Of a stretch of 64,000 nucleotides of DNA, positions 45,781-54,982 are shown one piece after another. The notes below the pieces were generated by a model. That model was not told the DNA's origin, made no database searches, and was given only the letters and a program-made list of their open reading frames with translations. Origin of the DNA: J054 sp965221985 (GTDB lineage Bacteria > Pseudomonadota > Gammaproteobacteria > Steroidobacterales > GCA-2729495); assembly GCA_965221985.1 (NCBI GenBank), contig OZ244928.1, positions 3,286,001 to 3,350,000 of the forward strand, given 5' to 3'. Positions within the stretch are counted from its first letter, which is position 1, and each line of letters begins with the position of its first letter. Position numbers and translations under genes: made by a program.

Positions 45781-45855
45781 TTAGCAGCAGACACCCAACA
45801 AACCCCGGGCTGATGCGAACAACCAGGCCGATGCGGGAACCGGGACAACGCCGAT
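45781..45855 (-). pseudogene. Orphan VPVPA-CTERM tail (dead gene remnant)
   Basis: The minus strand encodes IGVVPVPASAWLFASARGLL, then GVCC and a TAA. This is an exosortase sorting tail: compare VVPVPAAVWLFGSALGLL in the intact genes at 26951 and 28130. An in-frame TAG sits immediately before it, and the Arg cluster that should end the tail is missing, so no working protein is encoded. The upstream 45856-46226 has a frame (45888-46076) I cannot assign. It is 15-20 kb from the tandem copies, showing that such genes once stood on both sides of the island. Confidence 0.7.
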
Positions 45856-46226
45856 CTATGGGCCCTCATCACCACCTGGACCCTAGCTTAATATTTGCGC
45901 GGCGCCATAAACAGAAGATCCCGGCTACGGTCGCGGCAGCGCAGTGCGATCTCCACCCCGACGCTGACTCGCGGCAATAAATCCTCTCCAGAGATAGGAA
46001 TGACCAAGCTATGTGGGCCGCTGGGGAGTTGGGGGCTCCTGGCCCGGCGGATCGCAGCCATCAGACCACTGCGCATGGCGGCGTTTCACCCAATTCGAAG
46101 GCACCACCAGCACAAGCAACCGTGTCGACGTCGCGCAGCGGCCAGCGGTGGATATTCATCGCTCTCTACCGGCCAGCCGGTTACTATAGGCGCCGTTTTT
46201 CACTCGCGGCATTCGGAGCCCGACTT

Positions 46227-46988
46227 ATGGACCTGCAAAACAAGACCATCGTAATTACCGGCGCGGCCCGGGGACTGGGAGCCGCCATGGCACGCCATTT
46301 GGCGGCCGATGGCAGACATTTAGCCTTGGTTGACCTGGACGCCGACAGCTGCAAGTCCGCGGCCGACGCCTGCACCGCAGCCGGTGCCACAGTCAGTACC
46401 TATGGCGCCAACGTGGCCCAGGAAGCGGATGTGGTCGATCTGTTCAATAAAATCCTTGCCGATACAAGCCGGGTGGATGCTTTGATCAACAACGCCGGTA
46501 TCACCCGCGACGCGCTGCTGGTCAAGGTCAAAGAAGGCGAGCTGTTGTCCAGCATGAGCCTGGACCAATGGCAGGCCGTCATCGATGTCAACCTGACCGG
46601 TGTTTTTCTTTGTAGCCGCGAAGCCGCGGGGCACATGGCTAAATTGGGCAACGGCGGCGTGATCATCAATATCTCAAGCATTTCGCGAGCCGGCAATATG
46701 GGGCAAACCAATTACTCGGCGGCCAAGGCTGGGGTCCAGGCCATGGCCGTGGCCTGGGCGCAAGAATTGGCGCGGTACGGAATTCGCACGGCCGCCATCG
46801 CGCCGGGATTTATTAACACTGAAATGGTGCAGGCCATGAAACCTGAAGCACTGGAAAAACTAACCGCGCGTATTCCCTTGCGCCGCATGGGCGAACCGGA
46901 TGAGATTGCTCAAACCGTCGCGTTCATTTTGCAAAACGATTACGTGTCAGGCCGCTGCTTTGATATAGACGGCGGTTTGCGCCTGTAG
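46227..46988 (+). CDS. SDR oxidoreductase, FabG-like
   Basis: A 253-residue SDR with the classical motifs TGAARGLGAAMA, NNAGITRDALLV, NISSISRAGNMG and YSAAKAGVQAM, and the closing YVSGRCFDIDGGL. It resembles 3-oxoacyl-ACP reductase/acetoacetyl-CoA reductase types. I chose the ATG at 46227 because MDLQNKTIVITGA is the standard opening and GGAG lies about 8 bases upstream; a longer frame to 46011 adds 72 unlikely residues. Substrate unknown. Confidence 0.93.
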   Translation: MDLQNKTIVITGAARGLGAAMARHLAADGRHLALVDLDADSCKSAADACTAAGATVSTYGANVAQEADVVDLFNKILADTSRVDALINNAGITRDALLVKVKEGELLSSMSLDQWQAVIDVNLTGVFLCSREAAGHMAKLGNGGVIINISSISRAGNMGQTNYSAAKAGVQAMAVAWAQELARYGIRTAAIAPGFINTEMVQAMKPEALEKLTARIPLRRMGEPDEIAQTVAFILQNDYVSGRCFDIDGGLRL

Positions 46989-47001
46989 GCTCGGTACGAA
47001 A

Positions 47002-47346
47002 CTACCAGCCGCGCCGGAAGGCGCCGGTATTGTAGGGGTTAGTTTCGTCGGCCTTACCCCGATCCGGCGTCACGGTCTTATCATCGCCAACGCGACGCAG
47101 TCCTTTTTCTTGATCAAGCTCCCAGGATGCCGTTTCGTAGGGATTCGCTTCGTCATCAAGGTTTTCGTCGGAAATCGCCAGGTTGCCGGTGTCAGAAAAG
47201 ATCGGATCCGGCTCCGGTACGTTGCGGATTTCCTGAGAAACCTTCCGCGTCTTAGCCGCACTGCGCCCGGCCGACTCCACGGAATAGATCCGGCTGCCGG
47301 ATCCTGCCTCTTTTTCCCTGCGGAACAGCTTGAGTAGCCACTTCAT
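47002..47346 (-). CDS. Hypothetical protein with NPY repeat
   Basis: About 114 residues starting MKWLLKLFRREKEAGSGSR, an amphipathic basic start that could bind membrane, followed by an acidic, disordered-looking region. Two short similar blocks occur: DDEANPYETASW and ADETNPYNTGAF, the second close to the C-terminus. I do not recognise the family. Its position, converging on the SDR with 13 bases between stops, and its regular codon use make it likely real. The frame also allows a TTG start 12 bases upstream (47358). Confidence 0.6.
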   Translation of the reverse strand: MKWLLKLFRREKEAGSGSRIYSVESAGRSAAKTRKVSQEIRNVPEPDPIFSDTGNLAISDENLDDEANPYETASWELDQEKGLRRVGDDKTVTPDRGKADETNPYNTGAFRRGW

Positions 47347-47918
47347 GAAAAAATCCAACTCTGCATGCTTGTTCCAAATTACGGCGCCCGCGCAAAGGGG
47401 CCTGCGAACTAGTTCACAGTTTGCGGCGGTGGACGAAGCCCGTGCATTAATCCGCCGATAAGGGGCAGCAAACGACGGATCAACAGCGCCCTGCGGGCGG
47501 ATTTGCTGCGTTGAGTCGTCCTGCTTGGCGCCCTGCGAGGAAAGACCGGGTCCAAATTATTGGGCCGCCGGACAGCCAATTTGGCGGCTCAACGGTGGAC
47601 CTTGACCGACGGTGGGCTATGAATACCAACCAGCGCCGACTCACACAGCAGGTGCCGCAGTCAGCAACCCGCTCTGTGCGGCGACGGGCGAGGAGTCTTA
47701 TGACCGAGCCGAAGCGCTACCGCTGAATACCCGGCAAAAATGCCACAGCTAGACCAGCCAGCGACCCAGAACCTTGGCGCAAACTTGCGACCAAACCTTG
47801 CCATTTGAAGAACAACAATCGCGCGCGAAGCACTGGGAAAACCATGCCGACCCTCTGAGCTAAGGCACCGGAGCCCCCTCGGCGGGCCAGCTGCAATAGG
47901 CTCAAGCAGTGAAGAAAT
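47347..47918. other. Intergenic, no gene seen
   Basis: About 570 bases between the hypothetical gene and the tRNA. Frames across it lack known motifs. Moderately GC-rich. A tRNA 3' trailer and the promoter of the hypothetical gene should be here. Confidence 0.5.
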
Positions 47919-47994
<76 letters not shown>

Positions 47995-48279
47995 AAAGAA
48001 ACAAGGCCACCTAGCTGTCAGCTTACCGACTTTCCTTAACTAGACTACGCGGAATTCCAACGGCGATTTCCACCGTTCGGCCAGGTTTGCAAACCGTTAC
48101 CGTCCGATGGCGTCCTGCCGACTGAACAGCGGGGGATTTTACTCATGCCGTCAAGCCAATGTCACGGGCCGCACTTGGATTAGGTCTGCCGGAACAAGCC
48201 CCGCGAAAAAACGCCGCAATGAAATCCACCAAGCAAACTAACGGCGGCCAGGAAAAGCGCAGGACGTATGCCAAACCAT

Positions 48280-49134
48280 TCAGGTGGCCAGTTCGCAAAA
48301 ACCCTTATCCAAAACAACAAGATCCCGTTCCACGGCCCGCACGCGGAACGACACAATATTCGCCGACTGCCACATTTCCGTGCGCAAGGTTTCTCCGGGA
48401 TAAACCGGCGCAGTGAAACGCCCCTGCAGTTCGCGAATAAACGTGGGGTCATATTCACAAATCGTGCGCAGAATGGCGCGGCAGGCGATGCCCCAGGTGC
48501 ACAATCCGTGCAGAATCGGCCGCTCGAATCCCAGATCACGCGCCAGCTGAGGATCCGCGTGTAGCGGATTGCGGTCGCCCAGTAGCCGATACAGTAGCGC
48601 CTGGTCACCGCGAGTGCGTAGACTGCAATCAAGGTCAGGCTCGCGATCGGGCAAACTATGTGGCGTGCTCAGACGCTTGCGGGGACTCCCTGTTCCGCCG
48701 TCGCCTCGCGCCAGCAGGGTCCGGGTCAGCGTAAATACCGGCCGGCCATTGGCTCTGCTGCGCCCATCAAGTTGCAGCTCAACATAGAGTCCGCGCTGCG
48801 GGCCCAAGTCTCTTACGCCGCTCACGCGACTATCGAGCAAGAGATCGTCCGCGTCTGCCAAGGGCCGATGCAAGCGCAAACGCTCATCCGCGTGCAACAC
48901 TTGACGATAGTCCCAACCGCAGTCGTCTAGTAAGTTGCTGTGACCTAAGACGCTGGCGAAACTCGGCACTACCCGCAGGTCGCGGCTTTCCAGGACGTAG
49001 GCCAGCTCCTTGTCAGCCACCGGGTCGCGGCCCATGCCCACGGCTAGGGCATACAAGATGACGTCGCGATCAGCGTAGCTTAGTGGAGTATCGACGTCAC
49101 GCCGGGCAAGGAGTTCTTCGCCGTTTATAAGCAT
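48280..49134 (-). CDS. MaoC-like double hotdog hydratase
   Basis: A 284-residue protein with two hotdog folds. The C-terminal half carries the hydratase-2 motif YRLLGDRNPLHADPQLARD followed by GFERPILHGLCTWG, with Asp and His as the catalytic pair; the N-terminal half (about 1-145) has the related non-catalytic hotdog beginning TPLSYADRDVILYALAVG. This is the layout of (R)-specific enoyl-CoA hydratases, including those in fatty-acid or steroid side-chain breakdown. Operon relation to the GST gene 30 bases upstream is likely. Confidence 0.9.
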   Translation of the reverse strand: MLINGEELLARRDVDTPLSYADRDVILYALAVGMGRDPVADKELAYVLESRDLRVVPSFASVLGHSNLLDDCGWDYRQVLHADERLRLHRPLADADDLLLDSRVSGVRDLGPQRGLYVELQLDGRSRANGRPVFTLTRTLLARGDGGTGSPRKRLSTPHSLPDREPDLDCSLRTRGDQALLYRLLGDRNPLHADPQLARDLGFERPILHGLCTWGIACRAILRTICEYDPTFIRELQGRFTAPVYPGETLRTEMWQSANIVSFRVRAVERDLVVLDKGFCELAT

Positions 49135-49164
49135 CGGCGGCCAGCCGGGTTCGCTAAGCTCATC

Positions 49165-49773
49165 TTATGCCTGGCTGGCAAATTGAAAGGCAGGTCGCTG
49201 TTTGAGTCGCTCAAACCACGCCGCCAAATGGGGATTCCCATCCGGCATCACGTGAAACAACTTCATGAGCAACACCGCGTAACCGACGACGATATCCGCG
49301 GCGGTAAATTCGTCGCCGGCCAAGTAGGGTCGCTCGACGAGTTCTTTGTCCAGCACCGCCGCATAGCGCGTTAAGCATTTCTTGCCGCGTTCAACTTCCC
49401 GCGGGTCTCGCTCGCCTTCCGGCAATTTGAAGGTATGCGTGGCAATGTGCGCAATGGGTACCATTAACGTGCCCTCACCGAAGTGCAGCCATTGCAGATA
49501 CGGACCGAACGCCGAGTCATCAGGATCGGGCTGTAAGACGCCGTCCCCATATCTAGCGAGCAAGTACTGAATGATGGCGCCGGATTCTAGTAAGGTGAGA
49601 TCGCCGTCCACCAAAGCCGGCACCGTGCCAAAAGGATTGATCGGCAGATAATCCGGACCGTTCAGCACCCGTGGATCGAAATCCAGGGTTTCTAGCTCAT
49701 AATCTAAACCAAGCTCCTCCAACAGCCACAGCACACGGACCGAGCGTGTCTTGGAGCAGTGGTAGAGTTTCAT
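49165..49773 (-). CDS. Glutathione S-transferase family protein
   Basis: A 202-residue GST: an N-terminal thioredoxin-like half (MKLYHCSKTRSVRVLWLLEE, then FGTVPALVDGDLTLLESGAI with the cis-Pro and Glu-Ser that hold glutathione) and an all-helical C-terminal half with the FTAADIVVGYAV N-capping box. The catalytic Ser/Cys is probably in HCSKTRS. It may detoxify electrophiles or act in a catabolic step with the hydratase gene that follows it. No unusual features. Confidence 0.92.
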   Translation of the reverse strand: MKLYHCSKTRSVRVLWLLEELGLDYELETLDFDPRVLNGPDYLPINPFGTVPALVDGDLTLLESGAIIQYLLARYGDGVLQPDPDDSAFGPYLQWLHFGEGTLMVPIAHIATHTFKLPEGERDPREVERGKKCLTRYAAVLDKELVERPYLAGDEFTAADIVVGYAVLLMKLFHVMPDGNPHLAAWFERLKQRPAFQFASQA

Positions 49774-49791
49774 GATTCTAAAATGCTGGAC

Positions 49792-50112
49792 CTACTCTTC
49801 CGGCGCGATGGTCAAACGGATGCCGTCCAGCTCATCGCTCATGATGATTTGGCAGGACAAGCGCGAGGTGGATTCGTCGTAGGTTTCAGTACCCTCTAAC
49901 AATTCCAATTCATCATCCTGCGGTTCTTCCAAAGAACTGTAAAACGGCTGTTCAACGAACACGTGGCAAGTTGCGCAGGAACACATGCCGCCGCACAAAC
50001 CTTCGGCGCCACCGCTGTCTAAATCCCGCAGCGGCTCCATTAGGTTCAGGCCATTTTCAACTTCAATTTCGTGTGCACCGCCCTCGCGGTCGATGACATT
50101 AATTTTTCCCAT
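49792..50112 (-). CDS. [2Fe-2S] ferredoxin (adrenodoxin-like)
   Basis: A 106-residue ferredoxin from the ATG at 50112 (MGKINVIDREGGAHEIEVEN); a longer frame to 50244 lacks a ribosome site. Cluster ligands follow the C-x5-C-x2-C pattern in LCGGMCSCATCHVFV, with a fourth cysteine in SRLSCQIIMSDELDGI. This is the vertebrate-type/adrenodoxin class that passes electrons to cytochromes P450 or other oxygenases, not the plant photosynthetic type. It lies 18 bases upstream of the GST gene on the same strand. The RCC-reductase-like protein at 54983 might use it, but that is speculative. Confidence 0.93.
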   Translation of the reverse strand: MGKINVIDREGGAHEIEVENGLNLMEPLRDLDSGGAEGLCGGMCSCATCHVFVEQPFYSSLEEPQDDELELLEGTETYDESTSRLSCQIIMSDELDGIRLTIAPEE

Positions 50113-50591
50113 TGCTACGCTCTTAGTCGCGGTTTCGAAAGGCCGCGGACTATAGCATAGGCCCCGACAAGGCTGCGATTGGTAGATGCCGTCAACCCAT
50201 TCTGCCGCATTTGGTGGCACAAACGCCCTGCCCAATCCCAGCACAGCGCCGCGGGCACGCCGGCCCCCAGCCCGCTAGCGACTAGGGCAAACCTTGACCA
50301 GCCCTTAAGACCCGCTGCAGCCCGGCTCGCGCCCCAGCGAGCCGTCGTAGCCCCGGAGAAAATACCCGCGGATGCCTCTGGCTTGATCGCCAATACACGG
50401 AAAATGGCGAGCAGCTTGCTTTACTGACCTAGTGAAAAAATACGTCGTCCCGCCCCGACTGCGCCAATGGACCCATCGGCGGACGCCGTTACTGCCATTG
50501 CCCGCAAACCCACTTGGATAGTGTGAAGGCGGTAACGGTCACAAAAGAATCCAAGGGCTAGTCTTAGGCTTCCAAGGATGGAGATCACGGC
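50113..50591. other. Divergent intergenic region, no gene seen
   Basis: About 480 bases between the ferredoxin gene (minus) and a small hypothetical gene (plus). It should hold promoters for both. A minus-strand frame spans much of it but encodes no familiar motif and would run into the ferredoxin leader. Confidence 0.5.
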
Positions 50592-50879
50592 ATGGATGCC
50601 GACCTACCAACACCCGCCCACTTCCATACCGCCGTTGGCGGACTCATTGCGGATATTGAAGCCTGTGGGCAAGCAGTGGGTGATGATCGCGAAGCGCAGC
50701 TGCAATGGGAAGCATTTCACGAGCGCTGCCATCGAGCCCGAGCCTTAGCCGCAAAACTAAAAGATGCTAGAGACGAAGAGCGACAGCTGTTAAGCGGCGA
50801 CGCGTATCGACTTTGGCGAGCCTTGCAATGCTCACAAGAATTTTTTCAAGCCCGCGTTAACAATCAACAAAAAAACTAA
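50592..50879 (+). CDS. Small hypothetical protein
   Basis: A 95-residue, mostly helical, charged protein (start MDADLPTPAHFHTAVGGLIA). GGAG lies 8 bases before the ATG, a good ribosome site, and codon use is regular, so it is likely real. No signal peptide or membrane segment is seen and I do not recognise the family. It may form a helical bundle. Neighbours give no hint of its role. Confidence 0.5.
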   Translation: MDADLPTPAHFHTAVGGLIADIEACGQAVGDDREAQLQWEAFHERCHRARALAAKLKDARDEERQLLSGDAYRLWRALQCSQEFFQARVNNQQKN

Positions 50880-50956
50880 GACCAGCGACTGATAGCGGGC
50901 AGCTCGCAGTTTGTAGGTGGCCGAACTAGAAGGACTTTCCCGAGTTAGGACAAGTA

Positions 50957-51961
50957 TTACTTCGTCACAGCCGGAAATACCCTGACCAAATCATCGCGCA
51001 TACTTAACTGTAGCCAACCGCGCTCCTGGGCAACGGCGCGGACCCTCTCGGTATCCTTGTCGTAATCGTATTCGCGGTCGGCATCGTTGTGGTGAATTAG
51101 AATGGCCAAAGAGCCTGCTCCTGTATCGGTAAAACGCAGCATGTCCAAATCACCGTCGGAATTGCCCACCGCCAGGATTGGACGACGGCCAATAAACTCT
51201 TGAATATTTAGCGCCTTGAATCGACCCACATTTAGCGCGCTAAATCCTGCTTGCCGGACAATCTCTAGGCGCCCGTCGACGTCCCGCAAACGAATTTTGG
51301 TCCGCGAGCCGATCACACGTTCACGTGGAATCCCGTAAACCGATTCGGCCAAGGCTCGAATAAAATGCACGCCGCCGCCAGAAACAATGAATACACGAAA
51401 ATCATTGCGGTGTAAGTGTTCGACGAGTTCGAGCATGGGTAGGTAGTGCATTTTCGAATACACTTGCCCGAAACGCGGGTGACGCGCTGACACCAGGAAA
51501 TTTTCCGCATGCCGATGGAATTGCCTGGCGCTTAGGCCAGATTGCGCCGCGTTCATCAAGGGGGCGCGCTCACGAAAACCCATATCGGCAAGGGCAACGC
51601 CATCCCGCTCAATGGCCGCGCGAAACGCGGCATCCTTTCCCCACTCCGGATGCTCGTCAGCCAAGTGACGAACCCGATCGAAAATGAACTCCATCTGCAC
51701 CAGTTCGGGTTTCTCGACCAACAGGGTGCCGTCGTGGTCGAACACGGCGATGCGCTCCGCGGGCGGCCGCCAGTTGGCATGCTGTGGGTTGGTGGTGCTG
51801 GTTACAAATTCCAACACGCGTGCCTTTGCCCCACCCTCCCGCCACGACGGTAGCGGATCAAAGAACAGGCGCCCGGTGGAACAAGCCGCCAGACTTAGAG
51901 CCAGCATCGCGAAGGCCGAGAGCCGCATTTGCCTAGCAACACGCATCTTAAATATCTCCAT
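50957..51961 (-). CDS. Exported HAD-superfamily phosphatase, lipoprotein
   Basis: A 334-residue secreted HAD hydrolase. The start at 51961 has GGGA upstream; a frame extending to 52060 adds an unlikely N-terminus. The signal ends LALSLAAC, a lipobox, so it is lipid-anchored in the periplasm. HAD motifs follow: FDHDGT (motif I with the nucleophile and acid/base Asp), VSGGGVHF (motif II) and AVGNSDGDLDML (motif IV). A cap insert of about 100 residues lies between motifs I and II. It is a probable phosphatase for an exported phosphorylated compound; family members sometimes act on nucleotides or phosphonates. Confidence 0.87.
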   Translation of the reverse strand: MEIFKMRVARQMRLSAFAMLALSLAACSTGRLFFDPLPSWREGGAKARVLEFVTSTTNPQHANWRPPAERIAVFDHDGTLLVEKPELVQMEFIFDRVRHLADEHPEWGKDAAFRAAIERDGVALADMGFRERAPLMNAAQSGLSARQFHRHAENFLVSARHPRFGQVYSKMHYLPMLELVEHLHRNDFRVFIVSGGGVHFIRALAESVYGIPRERVIGSRTKIRLRDVDGRLEIVRQAGFSALNVGRFKALNIQEFIGRRPILAVGNSDGDLDMLRFTDTGAGSLAILIHHNDADREYDYDKDTERVRAVAQERGWLQLSMRDDLVRVFPAVTK

Positions 51962-52360
51962 AGCCGCTTCCCTTTTTAACAACGGCGCCAGGGCGGTCGA
52001 TGTTAGCCGTGCCCGGCCAGCCTGAGAAAGATCGGCAGCCCGCGAAAGAACACAAGCCACAGAACCATGCCGAAATCAGGAAAGTCGTTCAGGGGCAGCC
52101 AATCAATACCTCAGTCTTTAGCAGTAAAGCAATGGCAAAAACTCGCGATTCCTAGTCCAATGGTCATTGCTGAACGCGATAAGCGCGTCATGCAAGCCCC
52201 AAGAAAGGTCGTATTGGGACCAGGTTTACCGGCATGAGAAGCCCAAAAAATGTCACAGCTATCCTGACTAAACCTGACGCGCCCCGGCTAGCTTCGAAGC
52301 GTCGTTCAAGCACGCAATCATGCCGAACCCATTTGGGCCGGCAAAATCGCCGACCCACTG
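51962..52360. other. Intergenic, no gene seen
   Basis: About 400 bases between the HAD phosphatase and the histidine kinase, both minus strand. No gene visible. It probably contains the kinase operon's 3' end and the phosphatase promoter. Confidence 0.5.
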
Positions 52361-53737
52361 TCAGGACGCCACGGGCTCCGCAACATCAAGTGGCAATCGC
52401 ACGGTAACTGTTGTGCCCTGCCCCTCGGCGCTATCAATGGCCAAGCTTCCACCGTGCGCTTCCGCGATACGGCGGCAAAGATACAAGCCGAGACCGAAGC
52501 CACCGGTATCGCGAGAACGCGCTGGATCGGCTCGATAAAAAGGTTCCGTCGCATGTTCAAGCTGCTTGGCCGACATGCCGGTCCCATGATCGACAATCTG
52601 AACGGCGGCATCACCTTGACTCACCACCAAATTCACTCGAACCGGCGGCGAGTTACGGTCTGAATACGCCAAGGCATTACTAACCAAATTCTTGATCAGC
52701 AAGCGTATCCGCGTAGCATCCGCCATCAATGCGACGGGTGCCTCGGGTAAATCCAGTGCGATTCGCTCTTCATGCTCGGCGAAATCTACGGCCAAAAGCT
52801 CCTGAATTAATTGATCGAGTCGAACGCGGCCAAGTTGTAGTTTCTTATGCCGCGTGTTGAGGCGCTCACCTTCCAAGAGGTCGTTGATTAGGCGCTCCAT
52901 TTCCTCGACATCTTCGAGGATGCTAGCCCGCGTACTTTCGTCTTCCAAGAACTCCAAGGCCACCTTCGTGCGCGTCAGCGGCGAACGGAGCTCGTGACTA
53001 ATGGCCAGAAGTAATTGCCGCTTGGCTTCTAGCATTTGCTGCACATCTTCGGCCAAATGATTTATTTCTTGGGTGAGTTCCCCCAAGTCATCTTGACGAA
53101 CCACGGGAATGCGGTAATCCAGATCACCCTCGCCCATTCGATCGGCGCCGGCTTTGATTAACTTGATGGGCTGAACCAGCCAACGCACGGCAAGGTAGCA
53201 GCTACCAAGCACTAAGATTGAAACCAAGCCCACGATAGGCCAAGTGAAATCTGGTCGCGGTCGCGTCGCAATCTTTGGCGACACGAAAGTCAGGCGATAG
53301 TCGCCATGGGAAATCAGCACATAGGAATGCCGGTCATGGCGCGCGAAATCGAGCTGCTCGAGCGTCTTAGCCCAGCTCTCGCCATCAGAGCCACTGGCCC
53401 GGACCTGCTCTAGAAACCGGCTGGGCTCGAAGGGAATGTCATCTAGAGCTGGAAAATTCGGATCGGAAGACCAGTCGATACCAGGTCCGTCGATTCTGAT
53501 ATCGAAGGGGTTGTTGTCGGTAATGGCTCGCGCACGTTCGATGCTAGGAGGCCAGCCGATATCCCGCACCACATAGTTGGTGTGCAGAGAAATATGCGCG
53601 CCCATGATCTCGCGCAGGTAGTCGCGGTCTAGGACCAAGTCCACCGCCAAACGCGACGCGAGGGCATAAATTAGTGACGTGATCAAAAACACGCCCAGCA
53701 AGCGCGCAGACAGTGAACGCATCGCGTTGGGAATCAC
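52361..53737 (-). CDS. Sensor histidine kinase
   Basis: A 458-residue membrane histidine kinase. A first membrane helix (LLGVFLITSLIYALASRLAV) and a second near residue 165 (IVGLVSILVLGSCYLAV) enclose a periplasmic sensor of about 120 residues; then a HAMP linker, the HisKA motif ISHELRSPLTRTKVALEFL with the phospho-His, and the HATPase box (LIKNLVSNALAYS, FGLGLYLCRR). The GTG at 53737 overlaps the response-regulator stop by four bases (GTGA), the reason for this start; an ATG at 53722 is also possible. The sensor is CpxA/RstB-like in layout but no ligand is evident. Confidence 0.93.
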   Translation of the reverse strand: MIPNAMRSLSARLLGVFLITSLIYALASRLAVDLVLDRDYLREIMGAHISLHTNYVVRDIGWPPSIERARAITDNNPFDIRIDGPGIDWSSDPNFPALDDIPFEPSRFLEQVRASGSDGESWAKTLEQLDFARHDRHSYVLISHGDYRLTFVSPKIATRPRPDFTWPIVGLVSILVLGSCYLAVRWLVQPIKLIKAGADRMGEGDLDYRIPVVRQDDLGELTQEINHLAEDVQQMLEAKRQLLLAISHELRSPLTRTKVALEFLEDESTRASILEDVEEMERLINDLLEGERLNTRHKKLQLGRVRLDQLIQELLAVDFAEHEERIALDLPEAPVALMADATRIRLLIKNLVSNALAYSDRNSPPVRVNLVVSQGDAAVQIVDHGTGMSAKQLEHATEPFYRADPARSRDTGGFGLGLYLCRRIAEAHGGSLAIDSAEGQGTTVTVRLPLDVAEPVAS

Positions 53738-54426
53738 GCCTCTATCTCCTCGCCCACGAAGGTATAGCCGGCACCCCAAACTGTTTTGATAAAGCGCGGA
53801 TGCTTAGCGGTATCCTTTAGCTTGCTGCGCAAACGACTCACCAAGATATCCACCGAGCGGGAAAACAATTGAGCATCAATACCCCGTAGTTCGTTCAAAA
53901 CGTCATCGCGGGAATAGACCCGACCAGGATTCGCGGCCAGCAGCGCCAGCAATTGAAACTCCATGGTGGTCAACTCTAGTTCCTCGCCCTCAAGACGCGC
54001 GGAGCGGCGCTCGGTGTTGACATCCAAATCCTTGTAGCGCAAGACACCATCCCCGTCGGGTTTGGCGCCACTGCGGCGTAGCACGTTTTGGATGCGGGCC
54101 ACGAGCTCCCGAGGTTCGAATGGCTTGGGCAGGTAATCATCGGCCCCGATTTCCAAACCGACAATGCGGTCCGTTACCTCACCACGAGCTGTCAACATAA
54201 TCACGGGCACGGCACTCGTCTTGCGAATATTTCGGCAAACCTCAAAACCATCTTGGTCTGGCAGCATTACGTCAAGAATGACCAGGTCGGGTCCCTCCTT
54301 GCGCAACAGTTCCAGGCCGGTATGGGGATGAGTGGCGCTAATCAGCTCCAGATCGAAGCGGCTGAAATAGCTCTTGAGCAAGTTGCCGAGCTTTTCATCA
54401 TCGTCGATTAGCAAAATCTTAGGCAT
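53734..54426 (-). CDS. OmpR-family response regulator
   Basis: A 230-residue response regulator: receiver domain with IDDDEKL and the phospho-acceptor LVILDVMLPDQDGFEV, the switch lysine in DDYLPKPFEPRELVAR, and a C-terminal winged helix (ELTTMEFQLLALLAANPGRVYSR). It is transcribed with the kinase. Three evenly spaced GTTAC repeats upstream, between this gene and the small membrane peptide, look like its own binding site. Confidence 0.95.
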   Translation of the reverse strand: MPKILLIDDDEKLGNLLKSYFSRFDLELISATHPHTGLELLRKEGPDLVILDVMLPDQDGFEVCRNIRKTSAVPVIMLTARGEVTDRIVGLEIGADDYLPKPFEPRELVARIQNVLRRSGAKPDGDGVLRYKDLDVNTERRSARLEGEELELTTMEFQLLALLAANPGRVYSRDDVLNELRGIDAQLFSRSVDILVSRLRSKLKDTAKHPRFIKTVWGAGYTFVGEEIEA

Positions 54427-54538
54427 TGATCACAGAATATTTTCAGCACTTCGACTCTAATATGCGCGCCCACGCGGGGGCACTCTCTCACACGCCGACA
54501 ACTCCATTCTAAGCTACTGAATTAGAAAGAAATTAGGC

Positions 54539-54563
54539 GTTACAAAATGTTACAGGCTGTTAC
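54539..54563. promoter_or_regulatory. Triple GTTAC direct repeat, probable regulator binding site
   Basis: GTTAC occurs three times with a 10-base period (54539, 54549, 54559), so all lie on one face of the helix, as expected for OmpR-family regulators. It sits between the two-component genes (minus) and the 36-residue peptide gene (plus), about 110 bases from the regulator start. A TATATT at 54595 could be the -10 box for the peptide gene. The site may serve both directions. Confidence 0.65.
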
Positions 54564-54641
54564 CGTCCGGAAAGGTTATCGGGCGGGGATGACCGTATAT
54601 TTTAACCATGGAAAACGAATCGCTTTTGAGGAGCTAACAGG

Positions 54642-54752
54642 ATGTTGAACCGAAAAAATCAAGCAAATTTCGATCGCCGTGATGAAGTTCTGCTAACCAT
54701 TATCGCGCTGCTAATCCCCTTGGCAACGATACCGGCAATGCTGGGCATGTAA
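54642..54752 (+). CDS. 36-residue membrane peptide, probable regulon target
   Basis: An ATG-started 36-codon gene behind a clear AGGAG ribosome site (AGGAGCTAACAGG). The product starts MLNRKNQANFDRRDEVLLT and continues with one hydrophobic helix (TIIALLIPLATIPAMLGM), so it is a single-span membrane peptide with a charged cytosolic N-terminus. It has its own upstream operator-like repeats and a terminator 66 bases downstream, making a complete small transcription unit. Such peptides often modulate a membrane sensor, so feedback on the adjacent kinase is possible but untested. Confidence 0.62.
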   Translation: MLNRKNQANFDRRDEVLLTIIALLIPLATIPAMLGM

Positions 54753-54817
54753 GCAGAACATTCGGCTGATTGCGAGCGATTTGCCGTCTGCCGATTGCCA
54801 ATGCCATCGCCAAGATC

Positions 54818-54851
54818 AGGGGCCCGTATAATTATGGGCCCTTATTTTTTT
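54818..54851 (+). terminator. Rho-independent terminator after the 36-residue peptide gene
   Basis: Stem AGGGGCCC paired with GGGCCCTT (one G-U), loop GTATAATTAT, followed by ATTTTTTT on the plus strand. It lies about 65 bases past the stop of the small gene. A good textbook terminator, supporting that the small gene is transcribed alone. Confidence 0.85.
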
Positions 54852-54982
54852 GGGCGCTTACCAGCGAGCAAGTCGACCCGGCAGGCGGGCCCGACCGTGT
54901 CGTCACTACAGACCAGTATCACGGGGAACACAAGACCCATGAGCAAAGCCTTCCGTCGCGATCCGGCCTGGAACCGGTAGGA

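Noticed and set aside
45888..46076. Minus-strand frame beside the orphan VPVPA tail
   Set aside because: It is in a different frame from the tail, has no recognisable signal peptide and no family match; I could not join it to the tail as one gene.
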